The translations under genes were made by a program, and so were the position numbers. From Gibbula magus (Eukaryota; Mollusca; Gastropoda; Trochida; Trochidae), in the NCBI GenBank assembly GCA_936450465.1, contig OW388292.1:10931756-10995755 (forward strand): 64,000 nt of DNA, given 5' to 3'. Positions 24,661 to 34,679 of the stretch are shown here, piece after piece; within the stretch, counting starts at the first letter, position 1; each line of letters starts with the position of its first letter. The notes under the pieces were generated by a model that was not told where the DNA came from, made no database searches, and saw nothing but the letters and a program-made list of their open reading frames with translations.

Positions 24661-24914
24661 TAAAACAAAGTTGTGGAAACATTAGCTTCATCACCTCATG
24701 ATACGATAGTTTAGCTCCCTCCAATAGCTGACATATTGTCTCTCTGCCCTCCATTAGTATCTACCTAATGTTCATCCTCCAATAGTAGAGTGTGTAGTTG
24801 TTCTAAACAGATCAAGCAAACGCAACCAAATCTGTAGGTTTTCATTTCAATTAACCACTGTTGCATATGAAAACCATTTTCTCTATAAGAATAAACAAAA
24901 CAATTGTTCAAAAT

Positions 24915-24920
24915 TTTATT
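24915..24920 (-). terminator. AATAAA polyadenylation signal of the recombinase gene
   Basis: On the minus strand AATAAA overlaps the stop codons of the last exon. That implies a very short 3' untranslated region, or one that uses a downstream signal. Confidence 0.45.
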
Positions 24921-25134
24921 TAGAATGAAAGTGAAACAACAGTCCCATCGGCCAAATCAAGTTTGATGTTCCTGTTTGAAGACGCGCCCGACGTTGCCTC
25001 ACAGCAGGCGAAGCACAGGGTGTGTCGGTAGTTGTCTCGGTGGCAGTGGCCGGCCAAGTCACTGTGGCGGACACGCGCGACGTCTTCCCCCGGATCACAT
25101 CGCTTACACGATCCTCCATCTCCGAAGATGTTCT
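24916..25134 (-). CDS. Crypton-like tyrosine recombinase gene, last exon
   Basis: An acceptor (TTTTATAG, ending at 25135) opens an exon in phase with the preceding exon: the last codons SYK there are followed by RTSSEMEDRVSDVIRG here, matching how this family continues after the catalytic tyrosine. The direct frame then runs to TAA at 24916-24918 with an unremarkable tail. If the five-base C run at 25087-25091 (G on the coding strand) had one more base, the frame would pass into a Cys/His-rich stretch (including GHCHRDNYRH and CFACC) and end NIKLDLADGTVVSLSF at TAA 24920-24922. That looks more protein-like, so the annotated frame may be wrong by one base. Confidence 0.6.
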   Translation of the reverse strand, partial: RTSSEMEDRVSDVIRGKTSRVSATVTWPATATETTTDTPCASPAVRQRRARLQTGTSNLIWPMGLLFHFHSK

Positions 25135-25371
25135 CTATAAAATTGAGTTTTAAATATTTAAAATATGTTTATGCATAATATACACGTCGTGTTTTATAAC
25201 TTCAACTTATATTTAGATAATAACAGACAGGTTTCAACATTCACATTATCGTTATTTTAACTTTTCGCACTAATTATGTTTATAACACATACTAAAAGTG
25301 CAAGATTTTAATGGTAATTAGTTCGAACCCTATGCAAACCTCATGAAAATGCATCTGTAACATATTACTAC

Positions 25372-25636
25372 CTTGTAGCTCCTGATAGCGAGAGATCTGT
25401 GACCCGTGCGTTCAGCAATGAGTTGTTCGTCGAGTCCAGAATCGTAGAGTCTTGTTGCCGCCGTTGCCCTCAGAGAATGGTTGGTTAAAAAACCCGTCGA
25501 ATCCTGCCTTCTTGCAGAGCTTCGCTACGGTTGATCTGAGGGGGTGTAACCAACAGCGGCATCAGCAAACCACACGTTGTCCTTGGCGTATTGAAGTGGC
25601 CGCAGATAGAATGCTTGACATTTTCCTGTTTTGGGC
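25372..25636 (-). CDS. Crypton-like tyrosine recombinase gene, catalytic C-terminal exon
   Basis: Bounded by a strong acceptor (T-run then TAG, ending at 25637) and a strong donor (AAG|GTAGTA at 25372/25371). It encodes QAFYLRPLQYAKDNVWF and then, after a one-base slip at a six-base run (25487-25492), TNHSLRATAATRLYDSGL, DEQLIAERTGHRS and IRSYK. These carry the tyrosine-recombinase box II residues: H-x-x-R in HSLR, the later H in GHRS and the nucleophile Y in SYK. The wording is that of the Crypton-derived DUF3504 group (relatives QRICH1 and ZMYM proteins). With five bases in the run instead of six, the frame is continuous. Confidence 0.8.
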
Positions 25637-27222
25637 CTAAAAAAAATATTTATAGATTTTATAACAGAATAGTTAGGAAAAGTTTTATGGGATATTATCA
25701 TCTACACGATAGGCGATTCATTTATAACTGCGATTTAAAGGAAAATACCAAACATAAACTAACTTTGTAACTTGAAAGACATTCTTTACATTAAATGCAT
25801 AACGATACCATCGTTTTTGTGTGTTATAGATACATAAAACGCATCAACACTCTATAACTACATGGATTACGTTATAAGTGATACAATGCAAAAAAGCATT
25901 AAATATTCGTTTAAACATATATGAAATTCACTTACAAATTGAATGTGAAGACAAATATATTACTTGTCGTATTCCGGATGTAGACATGCATTATCTTAAT
26001 ACCGAAATTTGAGTATGTTCATCAAACTGGTTTATAGCAAAACATGAGCTGACTCTTTCGCCGAAACTCATTAATTCGGCAATGTAAGCACTGCTGTTTT
26101 AACAGATTTGACTTTCTTAAAAGTGAAACAACTTTACCTGAGTGACATGTACTTTTCATACAGTCGTACGACACATCTTTCCGGTTGCTCTTTGTTTTCA
26201 CATATTCTCACTCCCTTCCGTTCTATTTTCCTGCTGTTTAGTCCTCCCCTGTTTGTTTTTGATACATCCTCAGTGTATTTCAGAAATCTGGAACATGGTT
26301 TAGATATTAGATTATATTATTTGCAGACATACATTTGTATATTCGTTTATAAGTATATTTATATTCGTTAAAATAAGTTTAGGTATTTTATGAAAAGTGA
26401 GGATTATTAAAGTAAAATAAATGTTTAACCTTCTTTAGTTACAAGGAGGACTTTCATTACCGAAAGGTTGATCAAAGAGCGAGCACATCGAGCATACTTT
26501 AAAGGTAGAGTCAGAGTAATTGGAGTCCCACATGCCATAAACTAATTTTTCGGGGACTTCTTTTAAGGATTAAATGTAAGTTTAAGACCTATCGGTTCAG
26601 TATAGTGACAATATGACTGGTGAAAGTCAGGTTTTTTAATCGAAAACCGAGCATTTGAGTGCTTTAATTGGCAACACATGTTTTTGGAAACGTATCTATC
26701 AACATAAACATTGATACGAATTAGTCCTTCTGGCTTTGTTATATACCTATTATTGATGGACATGGCATATGACTATGGCTTCTGTGCACATTTAAAGGTG
26801 CTGTTTGATTTTCAATGAAAACTACGAATAGTCATATATTTGGCCTTTGGGATGTGTAAATGTGTGGGTATGAATTTATATCAACAAATGTTGTATTTGG
26901 TAAGATTTTGAAGCAAACATGAATATCTCTTCCTTTAATGTGTCGATTGCTGTCCTGAATAAATTGCTTTTGTTTGCAAATGGTTTTGACATCATTACAA
27001 GCAATCGGGCAATTCAAAACAGAATGAGCAATGAAGAAAAAAGTACACCCGGATGTTTGTCAGAAAATTTGTTAACGAAATGAGCACAAATATTTGAATA
27101 TAACCTTCGCTCTCGCTCGGGCAATATAAAACTTCACGCTCATTTCATAAAAGTATCATGACAACTTATTCGGGTAATACTCTTCATTCAATATTATAGA
27201 ATATAATTATATGTTACCTTTA

Positions 27223-28052
27223 ACCGTTTGAGTCTGATGACAAAGTAAACTGGGAGTTGGGGGCGACCCTCAGGTTTCGATGTTCGTCTCCAGCCCGCAG
27301 AGCACAGTGGAGGCCGATCAGATAGACAAGGGTGTCGAGTAGTAGATCCGGACGTTCGTCACCAAGAATCTTTCTTTGCCACAATATCTCTTCTTTTGTA
27401 AAGAAATAACACCTGCTTGTCGCTTTTCGATTCCAATCCCCTGTTTTGCCAAAGCCTTCATACGACCGTCTAGCACATCTCTTCGGCCTTTAAATGATGG
27501 TGATTCGAAGAAGTTTATTTCAACCCCCCTTCTTCGAATGTAATATTGCAAAGATGTCAATATCTCATACAGAGTATTGCCCCTATACTCTTCACCTTTC
27601 TTGTTTCGGACTTCCATGAAGAACCTAATTAACGTTTGGTTTAATTGTTGTTCATTAACTGCAAGTTGTAGAATATTCCTATTCAGAGAAATAATAGGCC
27701 TATCATTGGCATGTTTCTGCAGCCTTTCCTCCACCCATGCCTCAAATACATCATTTGCCCATTTACTTTTCGCCACTGTGTTTTCTGAATGTGCAGAGTC
27801 ACACATATATTCTATATCAGTGCTTGTCACAGGTTCCGAAAATCGGTTCGCTTTTGGGGGTTGGCAATGAGATTTGAAAGATTGATTATCGCTATCAGAA
27901 GAAATAAGAGCAGAATTTTCAACATTGAAATTGTCTGTTATGTCATCATCAGCCTGGACTAATTGTTCAAAATCAGAGTTAATCTCCAAGTCAAACGAAC
28001 CTTGGAAACTGTTTTGAGTAATGAAAAGATCATTATCGTCATCGCTAACCAT
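27223..28052 (-). CDS. Crypton-like tyrosine recombinase gene, N-terminal exon
   Basis: Starts at ATG 28052-28050. The first ~75 residues are acidic and low in structure (MVSDDDNDLF...). From about residue 85 (KWANDVFEAWVEER) comes the SAM-like core-binding domain of DUF3504/Crypton recombinases: FFMEVRNKKGEEYRGNTLYE, LQYYIRRRGVEINFFESPSF, RRDVLDGRMKALAKQGIG. The plain frame ends at about 27318, but a one-base slip at the four-base run 27394-27397 restores KEEILWQRKILGDE and LVYLIGLHCALRAGDEHRNL, which includes the box I catalytic arginine. That frame stops at about 27220, near possible donors. About 60 residues expected before the next exon (25636) were not found. Usual members are DNA-cutting and -joining enzymes or domesticated nuclear proteins. 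Confidence 0.75.
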
Positions 28053-28189
28053 TTTTACCTGTCCCGGACCAGTCAGGTGTGAAACGTCCTAGTGTTGATG
28101 CACGTGAAATTAAAGCTTTTAAGGTAGAGCGACCCTCCAATAGTTAAAACAAAGAAAGTTGCGTTTGGGCGTAAAGACAAGTGTTTTCA

Positions 28190-28300
28190 GTCCATACATT
28201 GTTTAGAACTCCAATACACGGTGTACAACCCCATACAGTGCAAACCGGATATAGTTCGCTGTAAGCTCGTTCATTGGTTCATAGCTATGTTGACACGGGC
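28190..28300 (-). repeat. Inverted copy of a repeat at 31110-31600
   Basis: The stretch 28217-28264 (ACGGTGTACAACCCCATACA...GGATATAGTTCGCTGTA) is the near-exact reverse complement of about 31532-31580. A neighbouring word (CATTGGTTCATAGC) also recurs inverted near 31130. It lies just upstream of the recombinase start codon. Confidence 0.75.
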
Positions 28301-30270
28301 TGCTTTTTTTCGTTTTCTATTTGTTTGAGTATTATTCACGCACACAAATTTGCAAAATAATTCTTGTTATACTTATACACAAGATTTCACTGCGATATTC
28401 AATCATGACCCTCTGAAATCTTTTACATATCAAAAACGCATTGCCGATGTTTCTCCTCCGCTAAGCGCACGACATATAATGTCGAAATGCTCTCATCGTA
28501 TGTACTTTGTGGAAACAACCTGATTATATATGTAATATATGATCATTAAACTTACAGATGGTCTTAAACATAGTTAATATAGAGGATTAGTTTTTTGACA
28601 CGAGAGCAAAACGTCACCCACCTATGTGCCATTACCATACAGTCTGATAGCCGCCAATACAGTTGGTTTATAGCACTTCCAACAGAAATCACTGTATGGT
28701 TTATAGTTCCAGTATGTCAGTGCATGGTTGCTTTTTCTTTTATAAATAGACACTCTTACTTAAATATTTTTGGTTATTTTGTTACAGGTGGATCCATTGT
28801 GTTTCATTTTTTTTTATTTAGTTACGAGTTTCCAATTAAAATGAAGAAACATCATTATACATGTGCAGTAACCGAAACGACACGTCCGATTTACATGCTA
28901 GGTAGTTATATGACTTATTTAACATTAGCAACCCAAATTTGTCCTTTTATCTGATGCAAATACGTTTCCAAAATTATGTTTGACTGTTAGATACGCGTCA
29001 GTCGCGGTGCATTGTCCATCTTTCGATCAGAAATCACTACTTTTACAATTATATCGTCACAATACTGAGTCGACCAACATAAAAATGTTAATTTTCGTCA
29101 ACAATCACTTCTTCTCGATATATTAACGTCATTATTAACGTTTGGTATGTGTGACCTTGAATTAAATTCCGTAGGATGCTTGTGTGACTATCAAACAGGG
29201 AATGAGAAAGTCTCTTTCACACAAATGATTTCAAAATCACCATTGACCATTGGCCTTCTAGAACAGAGGTTAGGATCTGAAGGGACTAACCTCTGTTGGT
29301 AGAGAATGACGAATCAGAGATTTTCCCGACAATTGTGATCTCTTTGTGAGAGCTTAGATTGGCGTACCATGACAGAACTGATGCTTCAAGATGTTTTACA
29401 TAACTTAAAACAAGTTGGGCAGGATATTGTTCTGACAGTATTGCTTACATGCTATTTTCCAAAGTCGTATATTGGTTTTCGCTCCACAATTGCAACATCG
29501 CCCAGATGACATACAGTGATGTTACCAAACTATTTGGAGAGTTGATTGTTTTTTTTTAAAAATCATCTTGGGTACGAAAAATAACTGCAGTATCAGAAGG
29601 AAACTTCAAAATAATTCGTATTTTCGAGCACCGAGTTGGTTATTATTTTTCTTAGCCAAGATCATTTTAATGCCTAAAAATCGAAAAACTAGACTCAAGT
29701 TCACGACCTTATAGATTAGACTGTAAAATAAAAATTGTACTCGAACCCCATTCATAATATTATCACACCTTCAAGATGCGAGCATCTAAATAGTTAATAT
29801 ATAAACATTAATGCTACTTACGCTCTTTTTTTCAGTAAGATTATTATGTAATTGTTGAATTTTATTCACAAAATTAATCTATATAAGAATAAAAACTTAT
29901 TTATATTGTAAATATTGTCGCAGAATGAGAAAAATATCATTACATAGTGAACCAGCAATCGAGCAGTTGCAAGATAGGAATATAATTAAGTCATAATTAA
30001 CGACGTCACAAATTAATGATGTCACGACAGTCACGATCAAGTCGTGCATGCCGCTTCCCCCAGCAAATTTAGTACTATAAATACAGTCTCGGAAACATAG
30101 ATTGAACATGGTTATCTATTTATTATGTGTTTCTGACTTCTGAATTAAAATAGATATGTTTCGAATTGATCATCTATGTGATTGCCCTAAAATAGTACAG
30201 CTAATTAAGCAATTGATAAATTGGTGTGAAATACTTTCGTCAACCAATGAAAGTGAAAGTTATATTTAGT
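28301..30270. other. Intergenic DNA, one small hairpin
   Basis: The only clear structure is a perfect 12-bp stem, AACAGAGGTTAG (29262-29273) and CTAACCTCTGTT (29286-29297), with a 12-base loop. A 119-codon frame at 28595-28954 starts at TTG, is hydrophobic and matches nothing I recognise. Confidence 0.45.
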
Positions 30271-30296
30271 AAAATAGAGCCATGGGCTCTGTAGCT
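30271..30296 (+). repeat. Dispersed AGAGCCATGGGCTCTGTAGCT motif, copy 1
   Basis: AAAATAGAGCCATGGGCTCT followed by GTAGCT occurs here and, in slightly changed form, at about 61957 and 62139, always on the plus strand. AGAGCC and GGCTCT can pair around a three-base loop. Confidence 0.7.
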
Positions 30297-30384
30297 CAAC
30301 ATTATTTCATTGATTTATTATGTAAGTTTGAATATCTAAGTTACCTCAAGTAATACATTGTTAGCAAGCATAAAATAGGTTTTT

Positions 30385-30897
30385 AAATCATGACCCTGTC
30401 AACCTCATTTGGAGTAACAGGGTCACCAATCCTACAGTTAAGAATCACCTTTGACCAAAGAGTCTCTACACAATATTTCACCTTTCTAGAGCTGCACATA
30501 CTTGAGATAAAGATGAAAATAGGGTTTTGGGTTGTGACACGTGACCTAGATTGGGGGTCACAGGGTCACAAAATCTACAATTTTAAATCCCCATTGGCCA
30601 AGGAATCTGCACACAACTTTTCAGCTCTGGACCTTTTGGAACTGGAGAAGAAGATGAAAATAGGTTTTTAAGGATGTGACCCCTGTAACCCCATTTGGGG
30701 TCACGGGGTCACGAAATCTACAATTTAGAATCCTCATTGGCCAAGGAGTCTACACACAACTTTTCAGCTCTGTGGAGTCATTGATTCTGGAGAAGAAGTC
30801 GAAAAAAACGAAAAGTTTACGGAAGGACGGATGGACGGACGCCGGACACCATGCCATGCCATAAGCCAATCGGGCCTTTCAGGTCTGATGAGCTAAA
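30385..30897 (+). repeat. ~150-bp tandem units with conserved tail
   Basis: Three units, each containing GGGGTCAC-GGGTCAC, ATCTACAATTT, CCAA-GAGTCTACACA and TTTTCAGCTCT, run from 30385 to about 30790. They end in a tail GAAGGACGGATGGACGGACG, CCGGAC, CATGCCATAAGCC and a TGATGAGCTAAAAAA end. A related tail is at 63360-63450. Open frames exist but follow the repeat period. Confidence 0.75.
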
Positions 30898-31109
30898 AAA
30901 AACTGTAATTCCCATGACCATTATGACAACATTATTCCCGTCATATCTTTGCCCAGAGCATTGATGTAACTCGTCATGATGTGTTATATCTCTTGAACAA
31001 ATGCTGGGACAACATTTTAACACATTAAATGTTGGTTAATATGTCAATAAAGACACCTTTTAAACAAAATCAGATGTCATGAAGTTATTGAATTACGGGC
31101 TACATTCCA

Positions 31110-31600
31110 TACAGAGATTCACTACGCTTCGGCTATGAACCAATACAGTGATGCTGCATTGTTGCTGCTAACATCTTTGATATCTTCATATCTAGGAAAC
31201 TTTGAAACTTGAAATTCTACACATACATGGTACAATCTATTAGGAATTCAACATTTAGATACATTTTGAGCAGCATGATTGTATACGTGAATAAAATCGA
31301 AAACGCACCGGGTTGTCAAATTTTGCTCGATGCGTTTGTGACGAAAATAATGTGTTTTCATCAACATACAACTATTTCTCAAGAACTTATTCACTGTACT
31401 TGTATGCATGTCACAAATTGATGAACCGGAGCCTATTTGTATACGTTGTTAAGCTGTATAATGACTTAAAATTACTTATTTGATCCAACGAACAACAAAC
31501 ACTTGACAGAGCTATGAACCACTGCACGAGCGTACAGCGAACTATATCCGGTTCGCACTGTATGGGGTTGTACACCGTGCAATAGTTGTAAGTGACTTTC
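31110..31600 (+). repeat. Partner of the 28190-28300 repeat
   Basis: Contains TTCGGCTATGAACCAATACA near 31125 and the core ACTATATCCGGTTCGCACTG near 31540, inverted relative to 28190-28300. The stretch between (about 31200-31500) shows nothing else assignable. Confidence 0.6.
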
Positions 31601-31609
31601 TTTTAAGTT

Positions 31610-31701
31610 GGATATGGTCCTCAAAACCTCCATTAGTTTGGCACGAAGGCGTTGGGCGAGCCCTTCGTGCCAAATTAATGGAGGTTTTTCGGACCATATC
31701 C
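31610..31701. mobile_element. Palindromic MITE abutting a LINE fragment
   Basis: The left arm starting GGATATGGTCCTCAAAACCT and including TTTGGCACGAAGG is complementary to the right arm CCTTCGTGCCAAATT...GGACCATATCC, leaving a ~10-base loop. It sits exactly where LINE similarity stops. Confidence 0.8.
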
Positions 31702-32465
31702 TGCACGTACAAATTTGATTATATATTTCTACAAGTTGTACAGTTGAATGTCCTCTGCGGAAACCACACTGATATTTGTATAACAAATTGTTTGATACAA
31801 AATAATTATAAACAGTTTACCAACACAACTAATAAGAGAAATCGGACGATAATTTGATACAAGTGAATGATCACCTTTCTTAAATAAAGGCATAAGATTT
31901 GCATACTTTCATTGGCTAGGATATACAAAAAAATCAAGAGACATGTTAAACAATATACATAGGACTGAACTTAGAGTTTACCGTTTTTCTAAGTAACTGA
32001 TGACTTATTTGGTCTGGTCCAGCAGCCTTCTTAAGAATTAAACATTTAATGACATCTGAAACTTCTTTCTCGTCTATTTTGATGGTCTCTAACGTAGCAT
32101 CTGTACGCTTGACGAACTGTGGTAGATCAGTACTGCATCTCTCAGATATTCACTCGAAATATTCATTTAACATGTTAGCTTTATCAATATCAGAAAATGC
32201 TGATGGACATTCTTCATTAACATTTCTCTTTAAAGCGGGAATGGAGGAAGCAGAACCTGACGTCTTTATCAAACTGCGCGACATTTTCCAGTATGATGAT
32301 TTATTCATCAAGGTTCGAATAAAAATGTTTTTCGCAAAGCATTTCATGTTGTTTTTTTTTGTACTTTATAACGTCAAAGTCATTCTGAGTTCTTTGCCTT
32401 TTTTCTTAGTCGATCCCGCTTCCTACTTTCACGACGAATATTTGAGTCATACCACGGTTTGTCAT
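31702..32465 (-). pseudogene. LINE (jockey/CR1-type) connector and RT N-terminus
   Basis: Minus-strand reading gives KPWYDSNIRR next to the LTR edge at 32465. Further on come NKSSYWKMSRSLIKTSGSAS and FSDIDKANMLNEYFE (32350-32150), then the reverse-transcriptase start (FKKGDHSLVSNYRPISLIS, about 31830-31890) and YQCGFRRGHST (about 31760). Stops and shifts are present. It continues the endonuclease at 33990-34565, from which it is separated by the inserted element. Confidence 0.8.
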
Positions 32466-33989
32466 TGTCACGGAATAGCCCAAGAGTGTCTGCATCAACA
32501 TAACACAACATAGATGAGAATACTAAACTAAGTTTATTCACAAGAAATAACATAATTTATGGTTTCACACTTTTCTCACACATCCATTCACAACACTGTT
32601 CATAATTCGGATAAACACTCACATGCACACGATAAAACACAATCTCACAACCATTTTACTCACAGGTATCTTGCATCAACCTCATACCTTTCCAACACAA
32701 CACTTGCTTCACAACACTACAGATTCATTCAACACGTACATGTAAACTCATTTACATACACCCATCAGGTATCACACTGCATACTACACAACTATTGCTA
32801 ACTAATACTAACACTAACTACAAGTAAATTACTCCTTATTTCAAATTACCACTTCACTATGTATACTCTACTCACAGGCGTCAGACCTTAAATATACAAG
32901 GTATCGCCATCTTGAATGCAGGCATAGGACCGGAACTGGTTTGCTGGCTCAAATACGCTTTGTAACATTCGTAGACCGATCCAAGTTTACATTTCCGGTC
33001 CTATGCCAGGATTCAAGATGGCGGACAGTGTCATACCTTCTTTATATGTTACATAGGTAGGTAGAAATAATATGTAGGTGTTTAATTAGGATCTGGCGCC
33101 TGTGACTCTACTAGATCAAATTATTATAATATCACAAACTACATGTATACTACGCTATATATCAAACCACTTCACTTCCACAAAGCATGCAAATACACTA
33201 CCTAATTCGTACAACTAGAGTAATGTACAGCAATGCATATATAGAAAGAAGAATATAACTGATTAAAATGTTCAGTCTGTGATGTTATCACTCGGTCCTG
33301 ATCATGTCGCACACTCGGAGGTCACGCGAATGTCAAGGTCGAGTCTTCACTCAGCCAACTCAGAACAACTGAGTCCTCTCAGTCCTGATACAAATACTGG
33401 TACACTCACACTAGTACAAGGAGCTCCTTCACTCACAGATGGTCAACCGGCTCGGGTCATCCTAGGGTACACACACATGACGTACTCACGCCAAAACACG
33501 ACCTGGCCAAGGCCAATCCCAGGGATACCGTCCACTCAGTCCCAACACTGCTACTATGCCGTCGTCACGACATCACTCCTGAGGTTCTGTTCTCAGTACA
33601 CAACGTCTGATGACGTCACTACCGCTACCGTCTCTAGAGTCACTAGATCTGGGTACCTGGTTTGTACCCGATTTTGCTGTAACATGAAGTGAATCATAAC
33701 TACTACTGTCATTTAGAAACACACATATTAACGCTATTATGTCATCCAGCAATCATAATCAATTCAAATGAAAACCTGTACTAACGTACAAACGACCAAA
33801 TACGGCGGACACAGAAAAACCTCTGACAGGGTAACTCTCAAAAATCGCTGTGCACTGAGCCAACCCTACCTTATCATAATGCCTTCGCGCACGTGCAACA
33901 CACAATTCTCGCCCAGCAGCCGATGCTCTCACACAACCGTTCGCCCGGTCTCGCCTGGGCTATCGGGTTTACTAGACTTGGCTGTGACA
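32466..33989. mobile_element. Probable solo LTR (1,524 bp) inserted in the LINE
   Basis: Begins TGTCAC and ends GTGACA, the TG...CA inverted termini of LTRs, and is bounded by the perfect 5-bp duplication GTCAT (32461-32465 and 33990-33994). Removing it with one GTCAT copy rejoins the LINE reading frame as RPND|KPWY. No internal retroviral-type genes are present, so a solo LTR left by recombination is the simplest reading. A non-autonomous DNA element with 5-bp duplication is the alternative. A 142-bp palindrome is nested inside. Frames such as 33279-33692 have no domain. Confidence 0.75.
32898..33039. mobile_element. Palindrome nested in the LTR
   Basis: The arms read AAGGTATCGCCATCTTGAAT and GCATAGGACCGGAA on the left and their complement TTCCGGTCCTATGCCAGGAT...GGCGGACAGTGTCATACCTT on the right, with a ~50-base loop. 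The arrangement is typical of a MITE. Confidence 0.7.
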
Positions 33990-34565
33990 GTCATTCGGTC
34001 TGATTATCACAGTTTTAGAAGGAATACATTGTTTGACATAGGTATTAAAACGTACATAAAATACACAGCAAGCATCGTCAATATCCGAACAGTTACAAAA
34101 TATTGATAACCAATCCGTATCGTAAATAAGTCCATTCAGCTTATTATAATCACCATCTTTGTAACACAATACATTTCTAGGTTATGCAATCTTAGTTGAC
34201 ATATGCACGTCAATGCTGACAAATGTGCCTTTGTGATCACTTATAGTTCTATCAAACTCAACAACACCACTTTCTACAATGTCAACTTCATCACTGACTA
34301 TAATTGGATCTAGAAGTGTGCTGGTTGTCTTGGTTACCCTTGTTGGTTCTGTTATAGTATTGCGTAAGCTATTTCTCAGTAGGATGTCTGTTATATTCAG
34401 TTTGGAGAGGGAAAATAAATTTTCATTTAGATCCCCGACAATGGTCAATACTAGTGTCAAATCAACCCTAAAGTTGGCTGTATTACTTTCAGGTCTGTAT
34501 GCTGTGCATAAAATCAAATATTTTTTAGGAAGAAATATTTTAACCCATATCGACTCGTCAAATAT
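33990..34565 (-). pseudogene. LINE endonuclease (APE-type) C-terminal half
   Basis: Minus-strand reading from about 34560 gives DESIWVKIFLPKKYLILCTA, then a GDLNEN motif and TSTLLDPIIVSDEVD. SDHKGTFVSI near 34225 is the conserved SDH motif of APE endonucleases. After it come YKDGDYNKLNGLI and CNCSDIDDACCVFY, the linker typical of CR1/jockey-like LINEs. The sequence begins abruptly inside a palindrome at 34537-34594, so the 5' end is truncated and probably inverted. Confidence 0.82.
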
Positions 34566-34679
34566 ATTTTTGATGAGTCGATATGGGTTAAAATACTTAA
34601 TTTTGTTAGTAGTGAGCCGCAAATGGAAATTAGTATGATTTTATTGCTAATTTTGGAGATACGCTCAGTGATACCCGTG

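Noticed and set aside
27577..27870. Plus-strand frame opposite the recombinase exon
   Set aside because: It is the shadow of the minus-strand DUF3504 exon, which has recognisable conserved wording.
28595..28954. 119-codon hydrophobic frame
   Set aside because: Starts at TTG, matches nothing recognised and has no gene context.
33279..33692. 137-codon frame inside the probable solo LTR
   Set aside because: Low-complexity Ser/Thr-rich translation within LTR sequence. LTRs rarely encode proteins and no motif is visible.
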